Source: Clostridiaceae bacterium
GTDB taxonomy: Bacteria > Bacillota_A > Clostridia > Clostridiales > Clostridiaceae
NCBI GenBank assembly: GCA_029256485.1
Contig: JAQSXU010000006.1
Coordinates: forward strand, 7,363 to 71,362
Length of the DNA stretch: 64,000 nucleotides
Reading direction: 5' to 3'
Each line of letters begins with the position of its first letter. Positions within the stretch are counted from its first letter, which is position 1. The position numbers and the translations under genes are program-made. The notes under the pieces are model-generated. The model was given only the letters and a program-made list of their open reading frames with translations, was not told the origin of the DNA and did no database searches. Below, piece by piece: positions 35,678 through 44,305 of this stretch.

Positions 35678-37750
35678 TTATTTTAAATCATATAATTGTA
35701 CAGAGTTTCTTCCGCCAAACATGCTGATTCTCTCACTATTTGTTCCGCTGTTTGTAGTATCGGTATTCTTCCATTCACTGCCAGGAACAAGCTTGCCGTT
35801 TTGTTGAATCCAATTACTAATATTATTACTTGAATTGTTTTTCAACATACTGGCTGCATTGGGGCCCGTATCTCCATTCACAATAGCATATCTTATCTCT
35901 CCATTGGCAACTAACTGTTTAAATTTTGATAATGTAATAATTTTATCTGATCCGCTGAACCCTCCAATTGTCATAACAGGTTCTCCGGTTTCAAGTATTA
36001 AATCAGAAGCATAAGTCTGTGCTGAAGGAACGGCAACAAGGTATTTTTCATTTGTTCTATTAGATTCTAGGAATTTTATAAGCTTGGAGTTACTGCCTAT
36101 ACTTGAATCCTGCATCTGCCTGTTACTTGCAAGCTCTAGTCCAGCTGAAGGACTGCTTCCGTTCATTTTATAAAACATTGGAGTAAATGACCAAACTATT
36201 GGGGCTAAAATAATCCCAATGAAAGCAGCACTTACAAGTGCTTTGCCAAATACATGATGATTACTTAGTTTTTTTATTTTTACACTTTCTAAAGGATTAT
36301 TTCTCTGTTTTACAATATTAGCCCCAGCAAGTGCTATTGATGAAATAACTGATAAAATGGCAGTTGCAAAAATTATTGCTTTATACCCGCTTGATCTGCC
36401 ATAATTATAGGATAAAATAAGTATTTCAACTGCTGCATTTACAATAAATGCTGATGGTAATAGCCATGATTTCCAATCACTTTCTTTAAAAAATTCCCAC
36501 ATTGTCACAAGTCCAATACCTGTTAAAGCTGAAATAGATGGTGCCATTGTAGTTAAATAATATGTGTGGAATGATCCTTTAGTAAAACTGAAATAAATAC
36601 ATTCTGGAAGTAACCACATGAACCACATTATCAATGACAATCTTCTTTTATCATCAATGCTGACACTTGACTTTTCCTTTAATTTCGCTGCTAAAAATCC
36701 AAATAAGGCAAATGGTAAAAGCCAGGATATTTGATCCGAAATATTATTATTAGCAAAAAGTCTAGTAATACCAGCCTTTGAGCTGTTACCCATGCCACCA
36801 AATCCAGCGTTATTAGTAAATTGTCTATTTCTGTTTTGTAAATTTGCTGTATCTTGGAATTGGCCCTGTGTTTTTTCTCGTGAAAAATTGTCAGCTGTTT
36901 GTCTTTGACCTTGAGATTGGTTTCTTAAATTGATTTCATTACTATTTCTTGACCTGCTTCCCAATCCAATTCTATCAAAACCATTATGTCCCATTATAAG
37001 TTCCATAACACTGTTATTTGTGCTGCTTCCTATAAAAGGCCTGTTTGCAGCAAGAACTAAATCCACAGCAATTGACCAGCTTAAGGATACTAGTATGAGA
37101 ACAATTGTACCTAAAATCAGATGTTTTATTCTCTTTTTTAAAGGAATGGATGAGGAAAGCAGGTAAGTTATATATAAAGCTGGGGCAACTAAATATGCCT
37201 CGGCCATTTTTATATTAAATCCTATACCAACAATAGCTAAACTAATAATTAGATATTTAAGACTTCCTTTTTCTGCAGCTATTAAAATAGCCCAGCAAGC
37301 AAGTAATAAAGCTAAAACAAGTAAGTTATCAATTGTATTATTTCTGCTTGCCGCCACAAATATTGGAGTTACAGCTAAACATAATGCTGATATTAGGGCT
37401 GGCAAGCTGCCAAATGATCTTTCTACCAGATGATATATAAGCCATACTGAAATCACTCCAGCAATTGCCTGGGGCAATATTATACTCCAGCCGCTAAATC
37501 CAAATATTTTTGCGGATATAGTCTGAATCCAAAATCCTAGCGGCGGTTTATCAATAGTTACAAAACCGGAAGGATCGAAAGCAACAAAAAAGAAATTTTT
37601 GAAGCTCATTAACATGCTTTTTACACCTGCTGCGTAATATGTATTGGCATATCCCTCTACGCTCAAATTTGCCAAATTTAATATTGCTGATAACATCAGT
37701 ATAAGTGATAACCACAATGTTTCCCTTGTAAACTGCAATTTTTTCTTCAT
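35678..37750 (-). CDS. PMT/ArnT-type membrane glycosyltransferase (GT39-like)
   Basis: A 690-residue polytopic protein (about twelve spans) of the PMT superfamily. The first outer loop has the acidic/PP motif FVTIDKPPLGFWIQ, which defines the lipid-linked sugar transferase group. Between the membrane spans, at about residues 265-330, is a long loop rich in Asn, Gln and Arg (SRSRNSNEI, NRNRQF). The C-terminal domain is soluble and extracytoplasmic. It probably moves a sugar from a polyprenyl carrier to a surface acceptor. The neighbouring lipoprotein could be its target, an inference from co-transcription only. Confidence 0.9.
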   Translation of the reverse strand: MKKKLQFTRETLWLSLILMLSAILNLANLSVEGYANTYYAAGVKSMLMSFKNFFFVAFDPSGFVTIDKPPLGFWIQTISAKIFGFSGWSIILPQAIAGVISVWLIYHLVERSFGSLPALISALCLAVTPIFVAASRNNTIDNLLVLALLLACWAILIAAEKGSLKYLIISLAIVGIGFNIKMAEAYLVAPALYITYLLSSSIPLKKRIKHLILGTIVLILVSLSWSIAVDLVLAANRPFIGSSTNNSVMELIMGHNGFDRIGLGSRSRNSNEINLRNQSQGQRQTADNFSREKTQGQFQDTANLQNRNRQFTNNAGFGGMGNSSKAGITRLFANNNISDQISWLLPFALFGFLAAKLKEKSSVSIDDKRRLSLIMWFMWLLPECIYFSFTKGSFHTYYLTTMAPSISALTGIGLVTMWEFFKESDWKSWLLPSAFIVNAAVEILILSYNYGRSSGYKAIIFATAILSVISSIALAGANIVKQRNNPLESVKIKKLSNHHVFGKALVSAAFIGIILAPIVWSFTPMFYKMNGSSPSAGLELASNRQMQDSSIGSNSKLIKFLESNRTNEKYLVAVPSAQTYASDLILETGEPVMTIGGFSGSDKIITLSKFKQLVANGEIRYAIVNGDTGPNAASMLKNNSSNNISNWIQQNGKLVPGSEWKNTDTTNSGTNSERISMFGGRNSVQLYDLK

Positions 37751-38090
37751 ATTATCAACCTCCTTAAGTCAATATCGACAATGCAGATGGGATTTGTAGG
37801 CAGTTTACCGCTTCTTTATTAAATATCTTTTTTAGGTATCTTTACGCACCTATACAGTATCCGCCTCTAATGTGACAGTTTAATAACAGAGTAATTAAAA
37901 TTTTGTTAACAGTGGGACGGTTAACTTTTTTTATCAGTTAAATTTTTATGTTTTATTGCTATTTAATTTAGCTTTCTCGTATATTAATTGTTAGACAAAT
38001 TGGTATTTAGCGCTTTCAAATTAGTTAACCATTAAAAGAAAACCCTCTACTAAATTTATTTATAATAGATTAAAATAACTTAAGGCTTGT
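37751..38090. other. intergenic region between PMT gene and RAYT element B
   Basis: AT-rich DNA of about 340 bases. It must hold the promoter of the minus-strand PMT operon, and it contains copy 8 of the dispersed motif. No other ORF or structure was seen. Confidence 0.4.
37914..37925 (+). repeat. GGGACGGTTAAC dispersed motif, copy 8
   Basis: Lies about 165 bases outside the left boundary of RAYT element B and faces copy 9 in inverted orientation. Copy 2 has the same arrangement beside element A. Confidence 0.8.
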
Positions 38091-38189
38091 ACAATATAAT
38101 AAAATGCAAGCAAATAAAACCTTTTATTTAGTGTAAAAAATAAATGGCTGTAAAAAATTATTTATGTTATATGTACTTGAGTGGTATTT

Positions 38190-39104
38190 TTAAGACACTT
38201 GCTGGAGAATAAATTTGTTTACAATATCCTTGTACCTATCCTCCGTTGATATAAGTTCCACTCCTATAGAGCAAAGCTTTGATACCCTTGACTCAGTAAT
38301 ATTACCAAGAACCTGACATATATGTTTAATTTTAAAATTACAGAGTCTTCTCATTAAAAGAACTGCTAATGCCCTAGCAGCCTTATTATTTCTGCTATAC
38401 TTCACATACATCATTAACTTTTCTATTCCTGTTTCTTCTGAAATGAAAGCTATTATCTGATCTGGGTTAAAGTTTCTAACCAGTACTTTTCTTTGACTTC
38501 TGTACTGAGTTTTTTCGTCTTCAAATTCCACTTCCTTCTTTAACTTTTCTTTATCGCACATATATACAAACTTAAGATATCTATCTCTTGCATTCTTCAC
38601 ACTTTGGCCAAGCATTTGCATTATATATGCTTCATCTAAAAGTCCTGTTGCATCTTTTTCAAGACCTAAATATACCTTTAAACTTGAATATTTATATTTT
38701 TCAGGGCAAATTTCATAACCTTTTATTTTTATAGGGTTATTGTGAATATAAACTGATAGGGTAATTAGATACCTATCGGTATCAACTATTTTGCTCTTAA
38801 ATCTATCTTGAAACACATGTCCATGTCTATCATGAATTCTGTTATATGTTACTGCATATTTAAAATTTAATCCGTGCATTATTTTTGATATGTCTGCACC
38901 ATTGGAATCAATTATAAAATGGGCATGATTAGTCATCATACAGTATGCATATACCTTAAATCCATATATTATTTGATAATTTCTCATCTGTCTTAAATAT
39001 TTGTCTTTGTCATTATCTTTTTTGAACAATGGAACTTCCGTTATACTCCTTACCATAACATGGTATATTGCATTCTCTATTTTTATTCTTTCAGTTCTTG
39101 GCAT
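38190..39104 (-). CDS. REP-associated Y1 (HUH) transposase, copy B
   Basis: A 304-residue protein, about 93 percent identical by hand count to the protein at 12817-13731. The HUH motif (MMTNHAHFII) and the candidate tyrosine in VYIHNNPIKI are conserved, as is the DnaA-like C-terminal helix-turn-helix. Most of the substitutions are in loops and in the C-terminal part. GAGGTG precedes the ATG. Both copies appear intact, so at least one recent copying event probably occurred. Confidence 0.93.
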   Translation of the reverse strand: MPRTERIKIENAIYHVMVRSITEVPLFKKDNDKDKYLRQMRNYQIIYGFKVYAYCMMTNHAHFIIDSNGADISKIMHGLNFKYAVTYNRIHDRHGHVFQDRFKSKIVDTDRYLITLSVYIHNNPIKIKGYEICPEKYKYSSLKVYLGLEKDATGLLDEAYIMQMLGQSVKNARDRYLKFVYMCDKEKLKKEVEFEDEKTQYRSQRKVLVRNFNPDQIIAFISEETGIEKLMMYVKYSRNNKAARALAVLLMRRLCNFKIKHICQVLGNITESRVSKLCSIGVELISTEDRYKDIVNKFILQQVS

Positions 39105-39197
39105 AAAAGCACCTCACAATTTGTTAATTTCAAACAACTAATAGTATTAACTCCATTTAAGGCTATTATTCAATTCCCATGGAAAGGTTTGTAAGTT

Positions 39198-39209
39198 GTT
39201 AACCGTCCC
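39198..39209 (-). repeat. GGGACGGTTAAC dispersed motif, copy 9
   Basis: At the upstream end of RAYT element B, in exactly the position of copy 3 in element A. Confidence 0.85.
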
Positions 39210-39325
39210 TATTTACAAAACCTTATTTTTAATCTATACTTTAATTGTCAACCTAAAATTTAATTATGATTGACAATTATTAAGTAAGGAGACGGCTCTT
39301 TAGTTTTGGAGTCAAATTTAGTGAA

Positions 39326-39718
39326 ATGTTAAATTTACGACCTCATCATCTATTATGTATTCAATCCTATATTGGGCATGGTTACAGTGAAGAATTTGTG
39401 GAAAATATGGACAAGATAGTTTTACATCTTAATGATGATACATCTATAAAACTTGTTAAAACCACGGATGATATTTGTAAGGCGTGCCCTAATAATCTAG
39501 GCAATGGTAAATGTCAGTATGAATCAAAAGTTTGTAAATTTGATGCTGGTGTGCTGACTACTTTTAATTTTAAGGACAACTATGTATATTCATATAAATT
39601 TTTACTGGGCACCCTGAAAGAAAAACTAACCCAAGAAAACTTTAAGAACATTTGCGGTAATTGTGAATGGTATTCTCATGGGTATTGCAGCACTATTTAT
39701 GAAAATCTAAAGAAGTAA
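39326..39718 (+). CDS. DUF1284 iron-sulfur-like protein
   Basis: A 130-residue protein opening MLNLRPHHLLCIQSYIGHGY, the hallmark of DUF1284. Cysteines are spread in pairs (DICKACPNN, KVCKFD, NICGNCEWY, YCST), consistent with a bound Fe-S cluster. No sharp binding site precedes the ATG, but the start is fixed by the conserved N-terminus. Its role is unknown. It lies downstream of RAYT element B and seems monocistronic. Confidence 0.85.
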   Translation: MLNLRPHHLLCIQSYIGHGYSEEFVENMDKIVLHLNDDTSIKLVKTTDDICKACPNNLGNGKCQYESKVCKFDAGVLTTFNFKDNYVYSYKFLLGTLKEKLTQENFKNICGNCEWYSHGYCSTIYENLKK

Positions 39719-39799
39719 CTTAAACCAAGTTACTTTCTTATTGTAAACTTATACATAACTTTCTATCTATAAAAATTATTAATACTTAGTTAATAATTC

Positions 39800-39828
39800 T
39801 TGACACAAATTACTATGGTGTGTACAAT
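39800..39828 (+). promoter_or_regulatory. sigma-A promoter of the riboswitch-permease unit
   Basis: TTGACA at 39800-39805 and TACAAT at 39823-39828 with a 17-base spacer, just upstream of the glycine riboswitch. Confidence 0.8.
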
Positions 39829-39854
39829 AAAACAGGTGAATTTAATAAATGTAA

Positions 39855-40045
39855 ATGTGGATGACGATTGTTGGAGATATTCTTTTATTAAGAATAACCG
39901 TAGAAGAAAGGAATAAATCCCGCTATAAATTTATTCTGAAACTTTCAGGTCTGTTACAATAATCTGACATACCCCTGGAGAGATCTCTTAGATGAGGCAT
40001 CAAAGGAGCAACTTTTTTAAGGAAACTTTCAGATAAACGGACAGG
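39855..40045 (+). promoter_or_regulatory. tandem glycine riboswitch
   Basis: Two aptamer-like units occur in series. The first contains TTGGAGAT, an internal AGAAGAAAGG and ends AACTTTCAGGT; the second contains CTGGAGAGAT, then CAAAGGAGCAACT and AACTTTCAG. These are the conserved blocks of the gcvT-type glycine aptamer (GGAGAG, the GAAGGAGCAA block, and CTCTCAGG), with a linker of about 25 bases. The 3' strand of the second aptamer overlaps the 5' strand of the terminator that follows, so ligand binding should change termination. Amino acid permease genes are known targets. Confidence 0.75.
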
Positions 40046-40098
40046 GTGATGAAATGGCAATAGCTTTATTTTGCCATTCCATCACCCTGTCTATTTTT
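40038..40098 (+). terminator. riboswitch expression platform terminator
   Basis: GGACAGGGTGATG and CATCACCCTGTC form a long stem with an inner stem AATGGCAA/TTGCCATT, followed by TATTTTTG. It lies between the riboswitch and the permease gene. Confidence 0.8.
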
Positions 40099-40130
40099 GT
40101 GGAGTTATTTAAATTTAAGGAGGAATCATA

Positions 40131-41546
40131 ATGAATTTTTTACTTAGGAAAAAGGATGTCAGTTCAATCTTAGACGGCAGTAAGTCTGCTTCAATTCATA
40201 AACACTTAGGAGTATTTGATGTTACTTTAATGAGTATTGGAGCCACAATTGGAACAGGTGTTATGGTATTAACAGGACTTGTAGCCTCAAGAGATGCTGG
40301 ACCTGCTGTGGTTTTATCCTTTATGGCTTCTGCAATTGTCTGCATGCTGGTAGGATTATGTTACGCAGAATTTGCATCTTCAATACCTACTTCCGGAAGT
40401 GCATATGCCTATACATATGTATCCTTAGGTGAAATAGTTGCACATTTGGTTGGATGGTCACTTATTATTGGCTACACACTAAGTACTGCAACTGTTGCAG
40501 GTGGATGGGCAGCATATTTTAATAGCCTTCTTAAAGAGATTGGAATACATTTGCCTAGTAAGTTTACAAGCATTCCTAGTAATGGAGGAATTATTAATAT
40601 TCCTGCAGTCATTGTAGTTTTGCTTGTTACTTTCATGCTTTCAAGGGGAACGAAGGAAAGCAAAAAAATAAATAACCTTATGGTAATTATTAAACTGGCA
40701 ATCATAGTTTTATTTGTTTGCGTTGGAGTGTTTTATATTAAACCTGAAAACTGGCATCCATTTATGCCATTTGGTACTAAAGGAGTTTTTGCTGGAGCAG
40801 CATCTGTATTCTTTGCTTATACAGGCTTTGATGCAGTTTCAACTTCTGCTGAAGAAGTTAAAAATCCTCAAAAAAATCTACCAATTGGAATCGTTGTCTC
40901 CCTAGTTGTATGTACATTAATTTATATTGTGGTCTGTTTAGTTTTGACTGGAATTACATATTACACTAAACTAAATGTTGGAGATGCAATGTCATATGCA
41001 TTGCAAAGTGTTGGACAAGGCTTTGCAGCTTCTATAATTTCAGTTGGTGCCATAATAGGTATTTTAGCTGTAATGTTTGCTTATACATATGGCGGTTCTC
41101 GTATATTATTTTCAATGAGCCGTGACGGATTACTTCCTAAACCTTTTTCTAAGATAAATCACAAAACAGACGTTCCTGTTCTTTCTACTTGGGTAGTAGG
41201 AATTACAGGCGCCCTCATGACTGGTGTGGTTGACCTGAAACAGCTGGCAGATGTAGCAAATATAACTCTTATTGGAACCTTTTTACTTGTCGCACTTTCC
41301 GTAGTTGTCCTCAGAAAGTCACAGCCAGATTTAAAAAGAAACTTTAAAGTACCCTTGGTTCCATTTTTGCCAATACTAGCTGTTATTTGCTGTTTATTCT
41401 TAATGTTTAACCTTTCAAAAGCTACATGGCTTTATTTTGGAGTATGGTTAGCATTAGGTACAGCAGTATATTTTACATACTCAAGAAAACATAGTTTATT
41501 ACAGAAGCAACACAATCAAAGTGTTGAAATAAAGAAAGCAGCATAG
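40131..41546 (+). CDS. APC-family amino acid permease
   Basis: A 471-residue transporter with twelve membrane spans, of the APC superfamily (cationic amino acid transporter/YfnA-like group). The first span holds the substrate-binding loop MSIGATIGTGVMVLTG, and FAYTGFDAVSTSAEEVKNP is another family landmark. AGGAGG precedes the ATG. The glycine riboswitch upstream suggests that it moves glycine or a related small amino acid such as alanine, either importing it or exporting excess; direction is not known. Confidence 0.9.
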   Translation: MNFLLRKKDVSSILDGSKSASIHKHLGVFDVTLMSIGATIGTGVMVLTGLVASRDAGPAVVLSFMASAIVCMLVGLCYAEFASSIPTSGSAYAYTYVSLGEIVAHLVGWSLIIGYTLSTATVAGGWAAYFNSLLKEIGIHLPSKFTSIPSNGGIINIPAVIVVLLVTFMLSRGTKESKKINNLMVIIKLAIIVLFVCVGVFYIKPENWHPFMPFGTKGVFAGAASVFFAYTGFDAVSTSAEEVKNPQKNLPIGIVVSLVVCTLIYIVVCLVLTGITYYTKLNVGDAMSYALQSVGQGFAASIISVGAIIGILAVMFAYTYGGSRILFSMSRDGLLPKPFSKINHKTDVPVLSTWVVGITGALMTGVVDLKQLADVANITLIGTFLLVALSVVVLRKSQPDLKRNFKVPLVPFLPILAVICCLFLMFNLSKATWLYFGVWLALGTAVYFTYSRKHSLLQKQHNQSVEIKKAA

Positions 41547-41577
41547 ATTTAGAATTATTTGACATTTACAGTTGATT

Positions 41578-41623
41578 AAATGCATATAATGGTGTAAAAT
41601 TACACTATTATATGCATTTTTTT
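41578..41623 (+). terminator. terminator of the permease gene
   Basis: AAATGCATATAATGGTGTAA pairs with the following TTACACTATTATATGCATTT (one G-U pair), then TTTTG. Confidence 0.85.
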
Positions 41624-41662
41624 GTTTACTTGTACAAATGAATTTTAAGGAAGGGATATTAA

Positions 41663-42112
41663 ATGACTAGAGAAGATTTTATACAAATAGTGGATTCAAA
41701 GCTTAAACTTATAAGAAATGAAAATGATTATACTCAGGATAAAATGGCAGAAATCATAGGTATATCTAAAAAAACTTTAATTAACATAGAAAAAGAAAGG
41801 GGAACTTTAGGCTGGGCTGCTGCTATTGCAGTATGTATTATTTTTAAAGATAGTGAAATACTTCAGCTGGCTTTTGGCGGTCAAACACAAGATATTATAT
41901 TATCCCTTTCATTTCACAACTATGAAGAAAAATATGATAAAACCATGGGCGGAAAAATATGGTGGAAGGATATTCAGGTAAAGGATAAATATAAAATTCA
42001 GCAAAATATAGTATCAAAGCACTATAGAATTTTAGATAACAGCAATAGGAGAATATGCTCTTCCTTCGAGTTTGACTATGTGCAAAAAAGACTTAGTGAA
42101 CTGAATTCCTAA
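41663..42112 (+). CDS. XRE-family transcriptional regulator
   Basis: A 149-residue protein with an N-terminal Cro/C1-type helix-turn-helix (about 12-60; KLIRNENDYTQDKMAEIIGI, then SKKTLINIEKER). The C-terminal part is of unknown type, with a conserved-looking MGGKIWWKDI. AAGGAAGG precedes the ATG. It is followed by two radical-SAM genes at gaps of about 23 and 12 bases, so it may be the local regulator of that operon. Confidence 0.82.
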   Translation: MTREDFIQIVDSKLKLIRNENDYTQDKMAEIIGISKKTLINIEKERGTLGWAAAIAVCIIFKDSEILQLAFGGQTQDIILSLSFHNYEEKYDKTMGGKIWWKDIQVKDKYKIQQNIVSKHYRILDNSNRRICSSFEFDYVQKRLSELNS

Positions 42113-42135
42113 TTTATATGTTAGGGGATGGTATT

Positions 42136-43038
42136 TTGAAAATAAAAGATTTTTTAAGTTTAAGTGCATTCGGAATAAAAACTATACTATTCAAAATGAA
42201 AAAGCCAATTTTAGGTACTATAATTCTTACAGATTACTGCAATTTAAGCTGTAAACATTGTGCAGTTAATAATATAAACAAAGTTATGTATCCATATGAA
42301 GATATACTGGAAGAAATGCACAAGTTTTATGCTGAAGGAATTAGAATACTTTTTTTCTGCGGCGGTGAAACATTAACCTGGAACAATGGTAACAAAACAT
42401 TAAGAAATCTTATATGTGAGGCAAAGAAGATTGGTTTTATTTTAGTTAATATTGTAACTAATGGCACTATAGACTTGGATATTCCCCAAGCTGATGTAAT
42501 ATTTCTAAGTCTTGATGGAATGGAAAAGAATCATAACTTAATAAGAGGAAATACCTTCCACACAATTCTCAGCAATGTTTCTAAAGCAAATTCTTCTAAC
42601 ATTTGCGTATACATGGCCATTAACAATATAAATTATAAGGATATTAAAGGTTTATGTAAGCTAGTAAAAGAAACAAAAAATTTACACTCTATATCCTTTA
42701 ATTTTCACACTCCTTATGAAGGTACAGAATATCTAGCTTTAACGCAGGAACAAAATCTGCAGGCAGTAAATTCTATTAAATCTATGATAAAAAGTGGTTA
42801 CCCAGTGTTTAATTTATACTCAGCACTGGATTATTATGTTCAAAACAATTGGGAAAGGCCATGTAATCAATGCATTGTATCTGAAAACAAGAAAAGGTAT
42901 ATATGCGGCAGATGCATAGAAATTGAAGACCTTTGTGAAAAATGTGGTTACCTTTTTGCAGTTGAGTTTTCACTTCTCTGCAAAGGAAATATTAAAGTTA
43001 TTTTTGATATGATAAAAACTTATTTAAAATATGTATAG
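42136..43038 (+). CDS. radical-SAM protein with C-terminal cysteine cluster
   Basis: A radical-SAM enzyme of about 300 residues. The cluster-binding motif CNLSCKHC is at about residues 35-42, followed by GGETLTW (SAM-binding GGE). The C-terminal part has three CxxC pairs (CNQC, CGRC, CEKC) resembling a SPASM/Twitch-type accessory cluster site. I start at TTG 42136 after AGGGGATGG; an in-frame ATG at 42118 has no site and is an alternative. It is followed by a HemN-like radical-SAM gene at a gap of 12 bases. No precursor peptide is visible, so its substrate is unknown. Confidence 0.82.
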   Translation: MKIKDFLSLSAFGIKTILFKMKKPILGTIILTDYCNLSCKHCAVNNINKVMYPYEDILEEMHKFYAEGIRILFFCGGETLTWNNGNKTLRNLICEAKKIGFILVNIVTNGTIDLDIPQADVIFLSLDGMEKNHNLIRGNTFHTILSNVSKANSSNICVYMAINNINYKDIKGLCKLVKETKNLHSISFNFHTPYEGTEYLALTQEQNLQAVNSIKSMIKSGYPVFNLYSALDYYVQNNWERPCNQCIVSENKKRYICGRCIEIEDLCEKCGYLFAVEFSLLCKGNIKVIFDMIKTYLKYV

Positions 43039-43050
43039 GAGTGTGAAATT

Positions 43051-44295
43051 GTGATTACTAATTTATTAAGGTTGCTTTTTACAAGGTCTTTTAAGCCCTT
43101 TATTTTTACAAATGATAAAAATTATGATTTAAATACAGATGGTCTTGAATTTGGTATATATGTTCATATCCCCTTTTGCACCACTTTATGCACGTTCTGT
43201 CCATATAATAAGATAAAGTTCACTAAAGACATGGCAAAAAAATACAAGATTGCTTTAATTAAAGAAATAAATATGGCAGGCAGCCTTATTAATAATAAAA
43301 TAATAACCAGTGTATATTTTGGAGGCGGCTCCCCTGCACTTATGCTTGAGGAACTTCCTGATATTATAAAAGCTTTGAGAGACAACTTTCATATAAACTG
43401 CAATATAGGTATAGAGCTTCATCCAAGAGATGTAAATGAAAGTGCTCTTTTAAAATTAAAAAACATGGGCTTTGATATGGTAAGCATAGGTATACAGTCA
43501 TTTCAGGAGAAATCCTTGAAGATTCTAGGCAGAGAAAATATTAATGGTGCTGAAAAAGTTGAAATTGCATACAAAGCAGGTTTTAAAACAATTGATGTAG
43601 ACCTTATTTTTGGCATAGAAAATCAATGTGAAGAAGATTTAAAAAAAGACTTTAAAACAGCGTTTCAATCAGGAGCAACACAGGTATCAACCTATCCATT
43701 TATTGATTTTTCTTACGCAAATAATAAAAGTAAACCTTTGTGTAAGAGAGATAAGAAAAAGCTTCTTAAATATCTTGAAAAAGTAAGTGAAGAACTTCAA
43801 TGTACCAGAACGGCTGTATGGACTTTTGGTAAAAAACACATTCCTAAGTATTCATCCATTACAAGAGATAATTTCATTGGCTTTGGTCCAAGCGCAACTA
43901 CCCTTTTAAAGAACTTCTTTAAAATTAATACATTTTCAGTAGAAGAATATATAAATTGTATAAATAATGAACAGCTTCCCACTGCTCTTACTTTAAAATT
44001 TACCCAAAGAACCCGGGCTCTTTATTGGCTTTTTTGGAATTCCTATACATTAAAAATTAACAGTGAAAATTTTAAAAAACTTTTTAATAAAGATTTAGAA
44101 CAAATATTTAAATTTGAGTTACGCCTTGGAAGACTTTTAGGGTTAATAAGTAAAACTAATGAAGGTTACTCACTGACAGAAAAAGGTATTTACAAATATC
44201 ACCTAGTTGAACAAAGCTATACTCATCAATACATTGATAAAACTTGGAGAATAGCACAACAAGAACCTTGGCCTGAAAGAATAAAATTGTATTAA
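43051..44295 (+). CDS. HemN/HemW-like radical-SAM protein
   Basis: A 414-residue protein of the coproporphyrinogen III oxidase-like group. It has the YVHIPFCTTLCTFC motif (Cys 43, 47 and 50), FGGGSPALM, SIGIQSF and DLIFGIENQ, all typical of HemN/HemW relatives. The C-terminal third matches the winged-helix HemN C-domain region less well. The GTG start follows AGGAGTG. It is the last gene in the HTH-rSAM-rSAM operon and ends ten bases from the convergent MFS gene. Relatives include heme chaperones, methyltransferases and anaerobic porphyrin oxidases; it is not the canonical HemN. Confidence 0.85.
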   Translation: MITNLLRLLFTRSFKPFIFTNDKNYDLNTDGLEFGIYVHIPFCTTLCTFCPYNKIKFTKDMAKKYKIALIKEINMAGSLINNKIITSVYFGGGSPALMLEELPDIIKALRDNFHINCNIGIELHPRDVNESALLKLKNMGFDMVSIGIQSFQEKSLKILGRENINGAEKVEIAYKAGFKTIDVDLIFGIENQCEEDLKKDFKTAFQSGATQVSTYPFIDFSYANNKSKPLCKRDKKKLLKYLEKVSEELQCTRTAVWTFGKKHIPKYSSITRDNFIGFGPSATTLLKNFFKINTFSVEEYINCINNEQLPTALTLKFTQRTRALYWLFWNSYTLKINSENFKKLFNKDLEQIFKFELRLGRLLGLISKTNEGYSLTEKGIYKYHLVEQSYTHQYIDKTWRIAQQEPWPERIKLY

Positions 44296-44305
44296 AAAGT
44301 GCCAG

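Larger units (their letters stand above)
38091..39214 (-). mobile_element. RAYT-type Y1 transposase element, copy B
   Basis: Aligns with element A from CTTGTACAA at the left to CCCTATTT at the right; flanks differ. The two elements are in the same orientation, about 25 kb apart. The upstream end carries the motif GGGACGGTTAAC. Confidence 0.75.
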
